Below are positions 1 through 11,339 of a stretch of DNA of 64,000 nucleotides, one piece after another. The stretch is from Siphonodentalium dalli. Its lineage: Eukaryota; Mollusca; Scaphopoda; Gadilida; Siphonodentaliidae. Within the stretch, counting starts at the first letter, position 1, and the number at the start of each line of letters is the position of its first letter. The translations under genes and the position numbers were made by a program. The stretch is from the NCBI GenBank assembly GCA_032622095.1, contig CP136066.1, forward strand, positions 62,528,609 through 62,592,608. Reading direction: 5' to 3'. The notes beneath the pieces were generated by a model. It had not been told where the DNA came from and ran no database searches. It saw only the letters and a list, made by a program, of their open reading frames with translations.

Positions 1-125
1 TTAAACGGACATGGCTCATTCGAAACTCCAATTTTTTGTATACATAATTTGGAGCGACGGACACGATATGTCGATAAATAAACGAACTATTGATATACCG
101 GCTGCTTCGTGTGCTCCCGATACAC
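1..125 (-). mobile_element. TTAA-flanked element R1, partial copy
   Basis: The window opens with TTAA followed by the end motif ACGGACATGGC. The next ~110 bases match, in reverse orientation, the right part of the element at 15005-15315 and of the one at 22694-23127. The opposite end (AGCCACATGGCGG type) is not found nearby, so this copy is truncated. R1 is a label used only here; the TTAA flank suggests piggyBac-type insertion (inference). Confidence 0.7.
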
Positions 126-691
126 ACTTGCGGTACAGCGGTACAGCGGTGTCTGTGAATAAAACGTGGTCTAGACGTAAGTTTGATAAATAGTTGCAGA
201 GAAAAATGAGTTTATACCAATGAAGAGAACAAAGGAAAAATATCATTTACTATATCAAGATTTCATACGAAATAATTAATCAAATGAGAAATCCGTACAC
301 GCAAACCGACGGCGAATGCGTGATAAAGAATACTGCCCTTTTATGGACAATAGACTAGTTTCCATTAAAAGAAGATAGTAGTCTGTCCTATATATAAACG
401 AAATTGTCACACACTCCTCAATCGGGAATGCTGATGATTAATAATAACCGCTGTATTATGTTAGTAGTCATAATAATCCACGCGCTATTTAATAAAAGGA
501 CTATCACAACTTCAAACGGAAAACTAAGGAGAGCGGTAACATCAAACGAGAGGTCCCAGTATGATCTCATTCGCTGAGTGAAATAATATAGGTTACATAA
601 TTAGCCAATCAATATGACGTCTGCAAGGAAAGCTCCGATGCAATGGATCATGTGATGCAAACATCGGAACCTTGACACAATATAAGACTCG
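126..691. other. No recognisable feature
   Basis: AT-rich sequence with stops in all frames. I see no repeat shared with other parts of the window and no RNA gene. Confidence 0.5.
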
Positions 692-695
692 TTAA

Positions 696-921
696 CCCTT
701 CCATGACTGAAGCTTCCTGAAAAATTGTGGAAACCCTGTGCCAGTGCATTACCATATATATGCAAGCCCCCCCCATAGGGAGCCTAGCATATATAAGAGA
801 ATACATTGACCTCATAATATTTACCTTATCTTGTAAGCCTATGGGAGACTCGCATATGTAAGAGAATGAACTGGCACATGATCGTTAATGCTGCACCACC
901 GCTACCCATGTCATGAAAGGG
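696..921 (+). mobile_element. PB-B MITE copy 1
   Basis: A 226-bp element begins CCCTTCCATGAC and ends with the inverted form GTCATGAAAGGG. It has TTAA on the left (692-695) and a mutated CTAA on the right (922-925). The interior holds degenerate copies of the palindrome unit (GCATT, TATATATG, GAGACTCGCATATAT) that is shared with PB-A. It is non-coding. Related copies lie at 15516-15778 and 46869-47097. Confidence 0.8.
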
Positions 922-925
922 CTAA

Positions 926-2159
926 TCACATTATACACGACTGTGGATGGAATGTAGAGTACGAACAGAAATGTATGTGTGTGGTCTATGTACATGTTAT
1001 GTATACGCGTTAAAGATGGATTATCTATGTATATAACAAGCTGTATATTGATTTATGTGCATAAAATAATAAATATGAATTGAAGTTTCTATAAATTAGT
1101 ATTGATTTTAATTCGCATATGTTCTTATACAATGCGATGATCAAGTGGGACACATATTTGATACTATTTTTAGAACAGACAATTAAGGCGATATCAGATA
1201 GCGATAGAGATTATTACAGTTCGCCCATTGCGACGCTCTGAACGTCATTTGTAACATATTGATTACTTGTATTGTTTTTATTCCACAGTTTTAATCGACA
1301 ATGAGTCCAACATCAACAATCATGCCATGGGATTCGCCCTCTTGGATGAAACATTGGGCTGACTTTGTGTCCATCGGGCCACCATACGCAACCATTCCAT
1401 TGTCTGGTATTCTCTATCATTAACTTCTGAGCTTAAGGTCAACTACCTTATATTGAACACGTCTATGCCGATAGTTAGTTTTCATAATGGATATTTCAAT
1501 GAACCAGGTTACGTCATATTGCGGAAGTCATGTTCGTAATTTATGTTGTCCCCAAATAAGTTTTTTCCGTGCTAATTTCAAACACACAGTCATACGTCTA
1601 AAAGGAATATGATCCATCTATCTGTGTGAGGCTTGCTACATGATTCACAACATGATCTAACTAATAACACCCACATGGTGCCACTCACATACATGAGCAG
1701 ATGACATCTGCATTTTATATGTATACAGTATATCATTGTTTATAAAAAAAAACGCATAATAACCGGAGTTATCGACCTTTCAGTGGGCTTTCTTGAATCT
1801 AGAACCTGAATGGATGTACGCTGTTAAATAATTACTGAAAACATTTCAGTAATTCTTCAAATCAAAGTCTTCCAAATATACATGGAATTCCCGAATAGGC
1901 TACTCCGCTAATATCGAACAAAATCGATTAACATTCCCAGCCAAACTGAAACCTTGTTTCGGCTAGTTTGACAAATAGCCATGTCCAATAAGACCGTGAC
2001 AGATTTTTTTCTTTCTCCTTCGTAGGTTCGTGATTTAATAAGTCGTCGTCGTAGACGTAACATGGGCATTGATAATGCTATAACAAACCCCCAAAGCGTT
2101 GATCGAATCACTATTAATTCAGCGAAGTCTGGTCAGTGAAGCAAACGCACCTTCCGATT
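926..2159. other. No recognisable feature
   Basis: AT-rich, non-coding, apparently single-copy within this window. Only short purine or AT runs are seen, such as A8 near 1744. Confidence 0.4.
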
Positions 2160-2337
2160 GTTACCACTGTCAGCAGACGGTGATTTCCCGTGTATTAAGT
2201 CTATGTTAAACGAATGTCTAGTACCACAATGCATCAAACCAAAACAACGATCCGAAATAACTTTAGTACGCCTGGAAGATTATGATTGCATCGATAATGG
2301 CCAACGAACATAAAGGTTCGTTGAAGGCATATTAAGG

Positions 2338-2351
2338 TGTGTGTGTGTGTG
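2338..2351. repeat. (GT)n microsatellite
   Basis: A short GT run inside the first monomers of the satellite. Confidence 0.7.
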
Positions 2352-2661
2352 TGATTTCTTGTTTACTAAGGAATGCGTGACTGTGTTAAATGGCTGTCTA
2401 ATATCAAAATGTATCAACAAAACAAAAACCGTCCGATATAGCTTGAGTACGTCTGGTAGATTTATTCATATAACATCGACAATGGACCTTGGCCAACGTA
2501 CACAATGTAAGTATGCTTTAAAGCATATTAAGATGTGTGTGATTTCTTGTTCACTAAGGAATGCATGACTGTCAAACGATTGTCTAATACCACAATGTTT
2601 CAAACAAACACAAAACCGTCCGATATAGCTTTAGTACGTCTGGGAATTTCATTCTAAATTC

Positions 2662-4123
2662 GATAATGGACCTTGGTCAACTTACACAATGTAGCTTGTT
2701 TAATGGCAAATAGTAAGCTGTGATTTCCCGCGTGTTATAAGACATGATTGTGCCAAACGGCTTTCTAGTATCAGAATGTATCAAACACAAATAGCTTTAG
2801 TGTGTCTGGGAGGCTAATTCCGAGAACATTGATAATGGACCTTGGCCAACTTACATAATGTTGAAAGGCATAGCATGCTGTGATTTCCCATGTATTGTCA
2901 GGCCAAATGACTGTCTTGTATCATAATGTATGAAACGAAAAAGCGGTCCGAAATATCCCGGGTACGTTTGAGAGGTTTATTCAGACAATATCGATAATCG
3001 ACATGGACGATCTTGTACAATGCAGGGTTACTTCATGACGTGTCAATTGATTTCCTGTGTAATAATGCCAGCGGCAAACATCGGTCTAGCATCAAAATGT
3101 ACAAACCTGAAAGCGGTCCGGAATAACTTTATTATGTCCGGTAGATTCATTCAGATATCACCGATAATTCACCTCAGTCGGGTTACCGAATGAAATGCGT
3201 ATTAAGCTGTGTCCCGTGTATTTAGTCTATGTTTCCAGAATATATAGTAGCACACTCTATCAAACCAAAAGTGGTTAGAAATAGACCCGGTACATTTTGG
3301 GAGGTTGACTCCGATAACATTGACAATGGGTCTTGACCAACTTACACAATAGTCCAGGAGATACCTTTTGGGAGGTTCATTCCGATTACATTGATAATGG
3401 ACCTTGGTCAACTTACACAATGTAGCTTGTTTAATGGCAAATAGTAAGCTGTGATTTCCCGCGTGTTATAAGACATGATTGTGCCAAACGGCTTTCTAGT
3501 ATCAGAATGTATCAAACACAAATAGCTTTAGTGTGTCTGGGAGGCTAATTCCGAGAACATTGATAATGGACCTTGGCCAACTTACATAATGTTGAAAGGC
3601 ATAGCATGCTGTGATTTCCCATGTATTGTCAGGCCAAATGACTGTCTTGTATCATAATGTATGAAACGAAAAAGCGGTCCGAAATATCCCGGGTACGTTT
3701 GAGAGGTTTATTCAGACAATATCGATAATCGACATGGACGATCTTGTACAATGCAGGGTTACTTCATGACGTGTCAATTGATTTCCTGTGTAATAATGCC
3801 AGCGGCAAACATCGGTCTAGCATCAAAATGTACAAACCTGAAAGCGGTCCGGAATAACTTTATTATGTCCGGTAGATTCATTCAGATATCACCGATAATT
3901 CACCTCAGTCGGGTTACCGAATGAAATGCGTATTAAGCTGTGTCCCGTGTATTTAGTCTATGTTTCCAGAATATATAGTAGCACACTCTATCAAACCAAA
4001 AGTGGTTAGAAATAGACCCGGTACATTTTGGGAGGTTGACTCCGATAACATTGATAATGGGTCTTGACCAACTTACACAATAGTCCAGGAGATACCTTTT
4101 GGGAGGTTCATTCCGATTACATT
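2662..4123. repeat. 731-bp tandem duplication inside the satellite
   Basis: Bases 2662-3392 are repeated almost perfectly at 3393-4123 with a constant offset of 731. The unit spans four satellite monomers. Differences are few (for example GACAATGGGTC at ~3322 against GATAATGGGTC at ~4053), so this duplication is much younger than the monomer divergence. Confidence 0.9.
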
Positions 4124-4904
4124 GATAATGGATCTTGGCTAACTTACACAATGCAAGCTTGTTGAATGACTTAGTAAGCTGTGATTTCCAAGGCATGTGA
4201 TTATAAGGCATGTGCCGAACGACTTTCTAGTATCAGAATGTATCAAGCCTTAAGGCGGTCCGAATTAGCTTCAGTACTTCTCGGAGCTTCATTCAAATAA
4301 CATCGATAATGGACCTTGGCCAACTTACACAGTGTTGAATGGCATAGCAAGCTGTGATTTCCCCTGTATTATAATGTATGTGCCAAACGCCTGTCTTGTG
4401 TCATAATGTATGAAACAATAAAGGCGGTCCGAAATAGCTCCGGTACGTTTGGGAGGTTCATTCAGATAATATCGATAATCGACATGGACCATCTTGCACA
4501 ATGCAGGGTTACTTCATGACGTATTAATTGATTTCCTCTGTAATAATACCAGCGGCAGACGACTGTCTAGCATCAAAATGTACAAACCCAAAAGCGGTCC
4601 GGAATAGCTTTAGTATGTCTGGGAGGTTCACTCAGATATCATCGATAACTCACCTCAGTCGGCTTACACAATGCAATCTTGTTTATAGGCGTATTAAGCT
4701 GTGTGTGTCCCGTATATTAAGTCTATGTTAAAGAATATATAGTAGCACATTGTATCAAACCAAAAAGTGGTTAGAAATAGGCTCAGTACCATTTGTAGGT
4801 TCATTCCGATGACATCTACAATGACAATTGGCCAACTTACGCAATGCAAGGTTGTTTAATGAACAACACAGTAAGCTGTAATATCCCGCTTATTATAAGG
4901 CATA

Positions 4905-5030
4905 ACTACCCCTGGTTAATTGGTCGTGCTAATTTGCTGTGATGTGGTGGGTCCTGTTGAATTGCTATCATACTGGTAGGGCAAACTGATGTTGTTAAGA
5001 AAAAGTACCATTAGTTTATCGCAAGTTGTC
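4905..5030 (+). repeat. Dispersed repeat S
   Basis: Contains CCTGGTTAATTGGTCGTGCT and GTGGGTCCTGTTGAATTG. These match 44455-44530 and, inverted, 44095-44260. Nature unknown; it abuts the 5' side of the LINE fragment. Confidence 0.55.
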
Positions 5031-5074
5031 ATATTAGCGTTGTTTTGATGATCTGAACGAATTTAGTTTCCGGG

Positions 5075-6019
5075 TGATAACATGGACTGGGATATCCAAA
5101 TAAATAATATGTGTAAGAGTGTAGCATCAAGACTATATCACAACTAAGAAAGTTGAAATATTTTTTGAATAGAAGCACACTTGAGATTATGTATAACGTT
5201 TCCATTCTTCCTTTAATGGATTACGGTGATGTCATCTGTGATAATGCACCAGCATACCGCCTCCGTATAAGCTAGATGATCTACATTATGATGCAGCACG
5301 AATTGTCAGTGGTGTCACTAGATCTGTCTCAAATGCTAACTTATTGCGTCAACTTGGTTTCGAATACTCTCCAACAACGCAGAGACTGGCATAAATTAGG
5401 TATCGCTTATCAAATCATGACAAATCACGCACCATCCCATATCCTAAACAAAATCCCTCCAATAACTGGCGACATAACGGACAACAGATATGAGTTCAGA
5501 AATCCAAACTTTGTTAGACATTTTGTACCAGGCTCTCAGCATACAAATAGTAGTTTACTTCCTTCCATGATTTCGATATGGAATGGCCTAGAGAAAATAA
5601 CCCAACAAAGCGCATCAATTACTACCTTCTCTAATATTGTAAACCCCCAATCCGGGACACTTAAACCACCAATGTTTTATTTCAACGGCAAAAGGAAAGC
5701 TAACATTCTGTTAAGCAGACTCCGAAATAAATGCAGCGATTTGAATGGTGACAAATGTCAAAATCACTTAATAAGTAACCCTTAATGTAGTTGTGGCTAC
5801 GCTGATCATTACTTATTCACTTGTATCTTTTATCAAGCAGAAAGGGCCAACCTCGAAGAAAAAATAGTGCGAATTGGACTATATCAAATACATGTTGCCG
5901 ATCTACTTTGTGGATCAGACTCACTTTCCAATGAAGGAAATTTCCAATTGTTCGCAGCTGTCCAAAAATATATTATAAACTCACTGCGATTTGGCGATGA
6001 ACAGATGCATTACATTTAG
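5075..6019 (+). pseudogene. Decayed non-LTR retrotransposon, reverse-transcriptase C-terminal part
   Basis: Translation gives the region downstream of the RT palm in LINE ORF2 proteins. It starts with a MDWDIQINN..SRLY segment (5082), followed by LPLMDYGDVICDNA, LHYDAARIVSGVTR, and a segment ending SDLNGDKCQN. Past a stop at ~5783 comes a Cys/His knuckle (CSC..DHYLF.C) and a tail ending at 6019. The reading frame changes at least three times (frame 0 at 5082, frame 2 at 5144, frame 1 at 5272, frame 2 from ~5380), so it is dead. The endonuclease and catalytic RT motifs lie upstream in the family and are absent: this is a 5'-truncated copy. Its C-terminus resembles the LINE at 31199-33490 in layout but differs in sequence. 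The clade (CR1- or Jockey-like) is not certain. Confidence 0.85.
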
Positions 6020-6335
6020 TGAACATTGCCAGTCGTATATATGCACTAAACATAAACATATGATATAAAACTATCTTCCCTTGGCCCATACCAATCTTGA
6101 ACATTCCATATTGTATTTGTGTGTTTTGTCAGAATATTTGTTTTGTGCTCAACATTTATGTATTTAAATTTTTCTTCTGTGCGCCGCCATCTTTTTCCCG
6201 GGGAGTGGAGCTCCACCTAAGTTGCTATAACTTGTGCTCCAATCCCCATTCGTTCATCCTACATTATTTTGTTATAAATAAGTTTTGTTTGAAATGTTTA
6301 TATGGGATGATCAATAAAATATAAAATATGAAACT
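6020..6335 (+). mobile_element. 3' UTR of the 5075-6019 LINE
   Basis: Follows the LINE stop and contains the block GGGGAGTGGAGCTCCACCTA, then TGCTCCAATCCCC, ending in AT-rich sequence with AATAAAATATAAAATATG. The same block recurs without any coding part at ~8800, ~43400 and ~59100, which supports it being the mobile 3' end. Confidence 0.7.
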
Positions 6336-6569
6336 TTAGTTCTACTGAACTGAAATACCACAAGATACAGGTTTTGACTGTAATTTGGGGGTATATGTTA
6401 CTAGAATTACGGTGCTTGGTTGGAATTTGAGCTCAATTTTGTTTCCAGGTGATAAATCTAGTTAAGTTTAACTGAATGGAGACTTTTGGTATGCATATTT
6501 ACAACCGTAAAATACGGGTCACGTTCAATTTTGGTTTCCGTCATTATTACAGATTATTACAATAGACAA
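6336..6569. other. No recognisable feature
   Basis: AT-rich non-coding spacer; no repeat seen within the window. Confidence 0.4.
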
Positions 6570-6695
6570 GACCCCGTCCACACAACTCCGAACACACACC
6601 TCCGAACACACATCGCCTGCAGAAAACACAACATACGCGTCATGTCTCAAACAACAATTAACTTAAATCCAATGTCATGGGATACATGATTCCCA
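6570..6695 (+). repeat. Dispersed repeat, copy 1
   Basis: Matches 7443-7560 in direct orientation. Shared words include CCGAACACACATC, ACGCGTCAT and AACAATTAACT. Type unknown. Confidence 0.65.
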
Positions 6696-6709
6696 ACGAG
6701 AAAAATCGT

Positions 6710-6931
6710 TATTTGTATAAAGCATTCAAAAACATATATATTTTTGAAATATTTTAATAATGACTGCGTTGTATGTTGCAAACCGACAATACTCAATGTG
6801 GCTCTTCTGGTCGTGTTGTAACAACCATTATTTATATATTTCAGAATATATGTATACTTGAATGTTTCATAGAGACATTGGCTTTTCCGCGAATCGCTTG
6901 AATTAGCCAAAGGCCGCGAAAACAAGGGTAC
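6710..6931 (-). repeat. Dispersed repeat, inverted copy of 43299-43395
   Basis: The minus strand reads TTTTCGCGGCCTTTGGCTAA, then GCCAATGTCTCTATGAAACA, which parallels 43299-43395. At 43 kb this block runs straight into the LINE 3' UTR motif, so it may be part of the same retroelement family. Confidence 0.55.
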
Positions 6932-7442
6932 TTAGTATTTTTGTTTATGTTTTATTGATCAAAATTACATAGAAATTATTATAAATATTAGTAATATTGC
7001 CCCCTCTCTCTTTCGCACACCCATTCAAACAAATTAGCAGAAACCAACCATACCGTCATCCACACATCGTCTCTGTCAATACAGGTGACGTTATAATATA
7101 GTGTGTACATTCTTCGATCATTACTCAAATTGAAATTTTGTGGTAATAGTGATTATGAATTACAATATAATTTTTCATTTAATATCGACTTTCATTGGAT
7201 CGAACTGTCGGTGTAATATGACACCAAATCTTGATAGTGATGTTCTGAGAGAAATACAAGGTCAATCGTGGGGGAGGGGGGGGGGGTATCTAACCCAATA
7301 TCTTGATATCAGTTTGTCATACATTATTAGGATCTAGAGTTTTCTTCAGGTACTTTGTATTAACAGCATAACTTTTGCTCCCACCAACACCACAAGAGAT
7401 ATTAGCAGTTTATCCCTGAAACGATAACCAACCGACAACCAA
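6932..7442. other. Spacer with G-rich tract
   Basis: No gene or shared repeat. Contains a poly-G stretch at about 7269-7287. Confidence 0.4.
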
Positions 7443-7560
7443 GACCCCATTCCCACCGATCCGAACACACATCACGTGACACACGCATGCAGGAAACATC
7501 ACACACGCGTCATATCTCAAATAACAATTAACTCAAATTCAATACCATGGAATAAATGGT
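7443..7560 (+). repeat. Dispersed repeat, copy 2
   Basis: Direct-orientation partner of 6570-6695, diverged by scattered substitutions and a few indels. Confidence 0.65.
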
Positions 7561-8391
7561 TCTCAACTATGTCTAAATGTTTAGTTATTCAGAACTATGG
7601 CCCATTGAACGATCCATCCAGCCAAGTCGGTATAACTAAACACTGGATACTGTCTCTATTGTTCTCGATGGCCGTATGAATAAACATTATTCACGTGTGC
7701 GTATCGACTTTCGCCTGTATACACAATAGTTGCACTTTATCCTTTGACAAACAAAAATACATTGCTGTAACAGACAAAGATTTGATCTCATTATCTTCCA
7801 TCTGAGTAATCGTTCGATACCTTTTACTCTGACCAATATTGTGGTTATTCGGGGAACATTTCACCCATGTGTATTCGACCTGTATCAACGACGTGTTGTT
7901 AAGATTCGTGTCCATTGTTAAGAGATGTTGTGGAAATGTTCAAGGGGTCAATGTTGCTATGCAACGGGTTCCGATGTATCACTGGCACGTACATTTGTTC
8001 TAGTTGATATGAGCTATACACATGCAAATGCATGCGCCCCCGGGATGTTAAAGCAAAAAAAAAATGTTTTAAACCCAGCGAAATGTTCGTATGCTCGGAT
8101 GCATGTCGTGCAAACTGTTAAGTATACTGATTAGAAGCGATACAATCACCATTTTCTAGTTTGTTTGCCGACAATAACGGCTCAGCGAACATGTTTTATG
8201 CATTACACCATCGCATGGAATTAACCATGAAATCTTTTTGAGTATTATATATTCAAATTCATAAAATCGTCTCGTATGTTATCGTCTTATTGTGAATGAG
8301 CTCCTGTGTACCAACCAAAACCCATTGGCATGACACACACACCGCCTAATGTCGCCCACACATTGCAGCCCTGGTAGACACATTCCCTATA
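7561..8391. other. No recognisable feature
   Basis: Short ORFs in several frames, none resembling a known family. No repeat shared with the rest of the window was noticed. Confidence 0.4.
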
Positions 8392-8393
8392 TA

Positions 8394-8605
8394 CAGTTAG
8401 CCCTAAATAATCGACACCTTAACCACAGCAGAATTATGGGTAATTTTTCAGGATTTAGTCGGAAATATGGCTTGTTGTCATTCATTGGAAAGCTCTCACT
8501 GAGAGCTTTCCGATGAATGGCAACAAGCCATATTTCCGATCAAATCCTGAAAAGTTACCCATAATTCTGCTGTGGTTAGGGAGTCGATTATTTAGGGCAT
8601 TAGTG
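8394..8605. mobile_element. Fold-back MITE, TA-flanked (full copy)
   Basis: A near-perfect ~100-bp inverted repeat with its centre at about 8500 (AGCTCTCA/TGAGAGCT). Ends are CAGTTAGCCCTAAATAAT and the complement of CACTAATGCCCTAAATAAT, flanked by TA at 8392-8393 and 8606-8607. A shorter copy with the same ends and TA flanks lies at 39622-39761. TA duplication and CAGT ends fit a Tc1/mariner-mobilised MITE (inference). Confidence 0.85.
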
Positions 8606-8769
8606 TAGTTGTCCTCCGAACTGGAACAACCTTTAATAACCCTCCAAAAGTGATGGCCCATCCAAATATTTCCTAATATGTATACATACATTACGTCACC
8701 ATTCTTATATTCTTTAACCAATCATATTTAACCAAGTTTAAACTATTATTCAAATTTGACACCTCATGC

Positions 8770-8935
8770 CCGTCATGCTAAAACCTGTTATATTAGTTTG
8801 TAAGTTTGTGTTTGAAAATATGTTTGCTGTAGGGAGCGGAGTTCCACCTAAGTTTTTTTCAGAACTTCTCCTCCAATCCATTATAATTATGTATTTATCA
8901 ATACATCATATGACAATATTCTTTTTTTTAAATCA
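8770..8935 (+). mobile_element. Orphan LINE 3' UTR tail
   Basis: Contains GGGAGCGGAGTTCCACCTAA, then AGAACTTCTCCTCCAATCC, matching the 3' UTR of the LINE at 5075-6335 with no coding sequence attached. This is an extreme 5' truncation, as is usual for LINE insertions. Confidence 0.65.
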
Positions 8936-9789
8936 AATGATCTCTGGAGTCCCGAGTTTGCAGAATGAAGACATGTTTTGAGTGTTGTTTCATTCAGATT
9001 GCCAATTGAATGATTCCCGACAAGAAACATTGGCAGTGACCAGATACACGAATATCGATACCCACCTGGTCCAGTCGAAAGGGGGTACACATATATTAAC
9101 ATCAGCTACAACTGTAGGGGCACGATATCAATGGGATGGGCCCATCAGAAGAAACACAAGGAATGCAAATATCTACCATCATCTCACACGATTTACTGAC
9201 AGCCTAATTGAGCATCCAGACGACAGATGGATCTGTCCGTTTCATTTCTGGACACTCAGACAAAATCTCTCGAAATCTGTAATTGCAAATTTAAGTCAAT
9301 TACCCGACATGTGTGCGACTCGGCAGAAATCGAAGCATATTTCGGCGGGATTTCCTAATCGATTGCATTGGTAAAAAAAATCTCGTGAATGATGCTCTCT
9401 GGGAGTTTTATCACGATCTGGGCAAAATCATTCTTGACGAAATGTCATCACTTGAGCATTATTGATTAGGTTTCGGCGCAGTAGGGGGCACGTGTGTCAT
9501 GTACCCACGCACCAGAACACATCAGCGGAGCAGACGCATTACCAGAAACAATTTTGAGTGCATTCGATATTTCACAGAAGCATGTTGAGAAATCAGAAAA
9601 AATCTATTGATTTACCGACTGGCAAATGTCGGCAGGTCACTGATCGCACATGTCTCGATGCGTTTCGAACTTCTGATGTGTTGATTTCCATGAATCCAAA
9701 TTCAATTTGCATATAACTGAACGTATTCTAGGCTTCTCCCCTTTGATATCATTTGCAACAATAAAATGACCATGCGTTACATGACTTGG
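8936..9789. other. No recognisable feature (one 130-codon ORF)
   Basis: An open frame runs 8982-9374 on the plus strand. I see no domain, compositional or repeat-array support for it. The rest is non-coding. Confidence 0.35.
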
Positions 9790-9791
9790 TA

Positions 9792-10306
9792 CAGTACCAG
9801 TCAGAAGAAGTGGTATATCGAGGCGCGTCTTTATTGCGATATTGAGCGAGCTTAATTTCGAAAAAGGCGCGATGCTAGCGCAATACCGAACATATGTCGC
9901 CCTTATTATTGCGATATTGAACGCAAAATATTGCGAAATTAAGCGCGCAAAATTTCATACAGACCCGATAGTGTATATTTATATTCGATAAATACTGTGC
10001 ATATAGTGTACATATAGTGTACATATAGCATTTACAACTATAATTATATACAAATCTAAAATATTGGATCTATTTATGCAATAAACAATATAAAAGAAGC
10101 AATAAGTTCTTTAAATGTCACAAACTTGAGCGCAATATTAAGCGCGCGATATCACAATATTAAGCGCGAAATATTGCGATATTAAGCGAAAAATATTGCA
10201 ATAATATCGCAAGCAGCGCGCTTACAACCGTTTCAACTTGCAATATTATTGCGATATTGGGCGCGAAAATAGCGCGCTTAATATACCATTCTTTTGACTG
10301 GTACTG
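9792..10306 (+). mobile_element. 515-bp MITE with TTGCGATATT/GCGC subterminal motifs, copy 1
   Basis: Ends CAGTACCAGTCA and its inverse TGACTGGTACTG are flanked by TA (9790-9791, 10307-10308); inverted similarity extends ~35 bp. Both subterminal regions carry repeated GCGC- and ATTGCGATATT-type motifs in both orientations, separated by an AT-rich middle with TATAGTGTACATATAGTG. A second copy with the same ends is at 53906-54412. It is non-coding. TA flanks and CAGT ends fit a Tc1/mariner/pogo-type MITE (inference). Confidence 0.85.
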
Positions 10307-10308
10307 TA

Positions 10309-10572
10309 CCAAAAGTGGCTCCGTCAGATGAACCAGGCATGGTTAACACAAGCTGTAATGACATGGCGACGCTTATTTTATTCCCGAGAAGCAGAGTTTC
10401 TTCAACAGTTTGTCAGCTACTCGGGTCCATTCCATCAGTTACTCGGGGTCTATTCTAATCTGTGGTCGCGCTTGCGCCTGACGTGGCAACTTTAAGGAGG
10501 GTGCGATAATATAAATGTAGCTATATAGTAAATAACGACCCCAGTAAGATGACGAGTATCGCGTCATCCTAG
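10309..10572. other. No recognisable feature
   Basis: Non-coding spacer between two mobile elements. Confidence 0.4.
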
Positions 10573-11084
10573 ATACGGGCGGCGTTGGCGGTGGGTATGC
10601 CGTTAAAATATTCATTTCCGTCAAAAACCACCATAAAAAGAAATAATAAGTAAACTATAGACATACCTTGTTCTTATACCAATCAGAAATATGGCATAAA
10701 CAGTATGTTATTGTCAAATGTTTTTCATTTGTTATGTAAATAAAAGCAAGAACAGTTACAGAACCTGGCTTTTGTTTAGATCCGGATATGGTAAACATAA
10801 AGAGCGTTCTTTGTTACTGTTTTCCTGATATGGAAATAATAAAGAGCGTTTATATCATTTGTGTGTGATTAACCAATAGAATTTCGCTGTGTTATGTAAA
10901 CAGAAGCAAAACGTCTGTAACACGAGCAGGTTAATGTTTACGTACACCATCGTAAGTCTTGACGACAATATACTATTTACGCGCTGATTATGTTTGGCAT
11001 ATGAACAAAACTATATATATTCCTTCTGTTAATGGCGATTTGAACAAATGTGAATATTTCTGCAACGAACGCCGACCGTTCCTT
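10573..11084 (+). mobile_element. Inverted-repeat element D, copy 1
   Basis: The ends CGGGCGGCGTTGGC and (inverted) CGGTCGGCGTTCG both lead into ..AATATTCA, giving imperfect terminal inverted repeats. The interior contains AATAAAGAGCGTT twice. The same element lies inverted at 48010-48475 with high similarity throughout. Non-coding, MITE-like. Confidence 0.8.
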
Positions 11085-11339
11085 TAACTGTATTGAACAT
11101 ACGCGTACAATACATTAGACCATATTATTATCGGAGAACAAACGACCACATGCTATAGCAGCCAAGAATATCTTAATCTTTATCAAAAAGGTCATCGATA
11201 TCTTCCGGCACTCTTGATGCTACATTTTCGGATAATCAAATAGAACCCCTTCCTAAAATATACCGATATAATATACATGTTGTGTACACATGTACACAAA
11301 CTTTATAAAGAATGACCCCAACATCAATAACATTTATGA
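11085..11339. other. No recognisable feature
   Basis: AT-rich spacer between elements D and E. Confidence 0.4.

Larger units (their letters stand above)
2160..4900. repeat. ~165-190 bp satellite array
   Basis: Degenerate tandem monomers each contain a TGATTTCCCGTGT-like block, a CTAGTATCA..ATGTATCAAAC block, a GCGGTCCGAAATAGCTT block and a GATAATGGACCTTGGCCAAC block. About 15 monomers are seen. Divergence between monomers is high, so the array is old, apart from the recent internal duplication described separately. Short ORFs here are by-products. Confidence 0.85.

Noticed and set aside
8982-9374. 130-codon ORF as a gene
   Set aside because: No recognisable domain, no codon or composition shift, no supporting signals; it is within the length expected by chance plus low constraint in such DNA.
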